Shown here: positions 21,387 through 22,493 of the stretch, one piece after another
How positions within the stretch are numbered: position 1 is the first letter of the stretch
Layout: the number at the start of each line of letters is the position of its first letter
Virus record (IMG/VR): IMGVR_UViG_3300042542_005977
Coordinates: 1 to 22,493 of that record
From: a virus
Length of the DNA: 22,493 nt
Strand: one strand, 5' to 3'
Notes under the pieces: model-generated
The model's input: the letters and a program-made list of their open reading frames with translations, nothing else
What the model was told of the DNA's origin: nothing
The model's database searches: none
Made by a program: the position numbers and the translations under genes

Positions 21387-22493
21387 ATGACTTACCTGCG
21401 GGCAGACTTCGATTTTGCCGACCCATCAAACGCGATGTCGGCGCTACGTGCCGACTTCGACATTGATTCCTTGGTTCAAGTGGAATCGGCAAACTTTGTC
21501 GGGTCGTGGTTTGTCGCGCAATTTGGCTTTCCCATGGTGGGTCCAACCGGTCCAGCCGGAAACGCGTCTTCCCACACCCACCCCGCCAATCAAATTTCTG
21601 ATTCGACGGGTTCGGGCCGAACACTGCTGACGTCCAATCTTGTCGGCGCGAGGGCGCACCTCAGTTTGTTTCCATCGTTTGCCGACAGGGCGGCTTTCCC
21701 CGCGACGGGTGATGTGGATCGCGTCTATACGGCTCTGGACACATCCAAGATCTATGTCTGGGTGCCGTCGTCATCTACCTATGTGGAGGTATCTCCGCAA
21801 GTCAAAGCCGACTGGAACGCAACGAGTGGCGATGCGGAGATCCTAAATAAACCCTCCTCGCTTCCGCCTTCTGCCCACAATCACGACGACCTCTATTTCA
21901 ACGCCGCCGTTCCGTGGACTGCCAACCACACCATTGCTGACGGAACCCGCTATCTCGCTGGAGATGTAGTGTATTCAGGTGGGAGGATTTATCGGGCAAA
22001 ATACGACAACGAATCTATGCCTGTCACCGAGGCACTGTATTGGGAGGACTTAGGGCCGGGCAATCGGCTGAATATTGATGGACGGGACATTGCGAATATT
22101 CCGAACCACGACGACCGCTACTACACCGAGACCGAGACTGACACATTGCTTAACGGCAAAATATCGGTGCCGACAACAGTCGTATCAACATACAATAGTT
22201 CACAAACCGTCACCCTCACCGCTCGACGCCATGCTTACTATTTAGTAGAAGCGAATACTGGCGCGACAGTGCAACTGACGCTACCTCCCGCAAGTAGCGG
22301 CACCCTAGTTGGAGACATTGCGACATTTGCAAGGTTATCGGCCAGCCCATTTAACCAAGGGACCATTACAGTTGGCTCAACGATCATTGGACACGCCGAG
22401 CAAAGAACTTTTCGGTATACAGGCGATCCGGTCAATATGTGGAACCTCTTAGAGGTCGATACTCACACTCACCCATTCAGCAGTATATCAGAC
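21387..22493 (+). CDS. Tail fibre protein, 5' part (runs off window)
   Basis: Open from ATG 21387 to the last base, 369 codons without a stop. Residues 4-9 and 20-25 repeat LRADFD. Residues 51-58 (VGPTGPAG) are a short collagen-like triplet run, then SSHTHPANQISDSTG. Residues 104-126 (FPATGDVDRVYTALDTSKIYVW), 138-156 (PQVKADWNATSGDAEILNK) and HNHDDLYF / NHDDRYYTETETDTLL (164-171, 240-255) are stock phrases of phage tail fibres. Residues 184-224 (ADGTRYLAGDVVYSGGRIYRA, then YWEDLG) resemble a small chitin-binding-type CBM5/12 module. It ends here with HTHPFSSISD. HxH motifs in fibres can bind metal at trimer cores. Role: host recognition at the tail tip. No Shine-Dalgarno; GC drops toward the end. 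Confidence 0.82.
   Translation, partial: MTYLRADFDFADPSNAMSALRADFDIDSLVQVESANFVGSWFVAQFGFPMVGPTGPAGNASSHTHPANQISDSTGSGRTLLTSNLVGARAHLSLFPSFADRAAFPATGDVDRVYTALDTSKIYVWVPSSSTYVEVSPQVKADWNATSGDAEILNKPSSLPPSAHNHDDLYFNAAVPWTANHTIADGTRYLAGDVVYSGGRIYRAKYDNESMPVTEALYWEDLGPGNRLNIDGRDIANIPNHDDRYYTETETDTLLNGKISVPTTVVSTYNSSQTVTLTARRHAYYLVEANTGATVQLTLPPASSGTLVGDIATFARLSASPFNQGTITVGSTIIGHAEQRTFRYTGDPVNMWNLLEVDTHTHPFSSISD

Noticed and set aside
1-22493. tRNA, rRNA, CRISPR, insertion sequence, attachment site or integrase
   Set aside because: No cloverleaf-like sequence, direct repeat-spacer array, transposase or recombinase motif was seen anywhere in the window.

Overview
The window is the structural (head to tail) part of a tailed bacteriophage or prophage. 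All real genes lie on the + strand, packed end to end. The longest stretch without a gene is about 93 bases, so there is no gene-free stretch over 300 bases. I see no contractile sheath gene; with one tape-measure gene and a long tail-tip/fibre block this suggests a siphovirus-like virion. Terminase, portal, integrase and lysis genes are not in view, so I cannot tell a free phage from a prophage. The host is unknown. Moderately high GC and a big tail protein built of putative-Ig repeats would fit a phage of Verrucomicrobiota or a similar environmental group, but this is a weak guess.

Layout. (1) 1-2000, head: 3' end of a scaffold-type protein, a small decoration protein and the major capsid protein; the last two have strong ribosome binding sites, and an intrinsic terminator follows the capsid gene. 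(2) 2085-2880: two small genes that look like head-tail joining and tail-terminator proteins. (3) 2974-4868: a non-structural cassette with a calcineurin-type metallophosphoesterase, a small winged-helix/SH3-like protein and a GNAT acetyltransferase. (4) 4887-8438: probable tail-tube protein, tail-assembly chaperone and tape measure. (5) 8443-11620: five linked genes of unrecognised family, presumably tail tip/baseplate. (6) 11638-22493: very large beta-rich proteins (912, 267, 1516, 252, 183 and 110 aa) and a tail fibre running off the window. This last block has clearly grown by duplication: the same domains recur inside and between neighbouring genes.

The most unusual signal is a short motif, TTGAC(A), at a fixed distance (19 or 22 bases, first base to first base) before six start codons, and 21 bases before a seventh gene with a GTG start. 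At four of these sites its TGA is the stop codon of the gene before, and at three of those four the next start is in the same frame. It does not fit a sigma70 promoter for those genes and looks like a translational stop/restart or other initiation element. Genes without it mostly have either a classical AAGGAG site or an ATGA/GTGA/TAATG overlap with the gene before.
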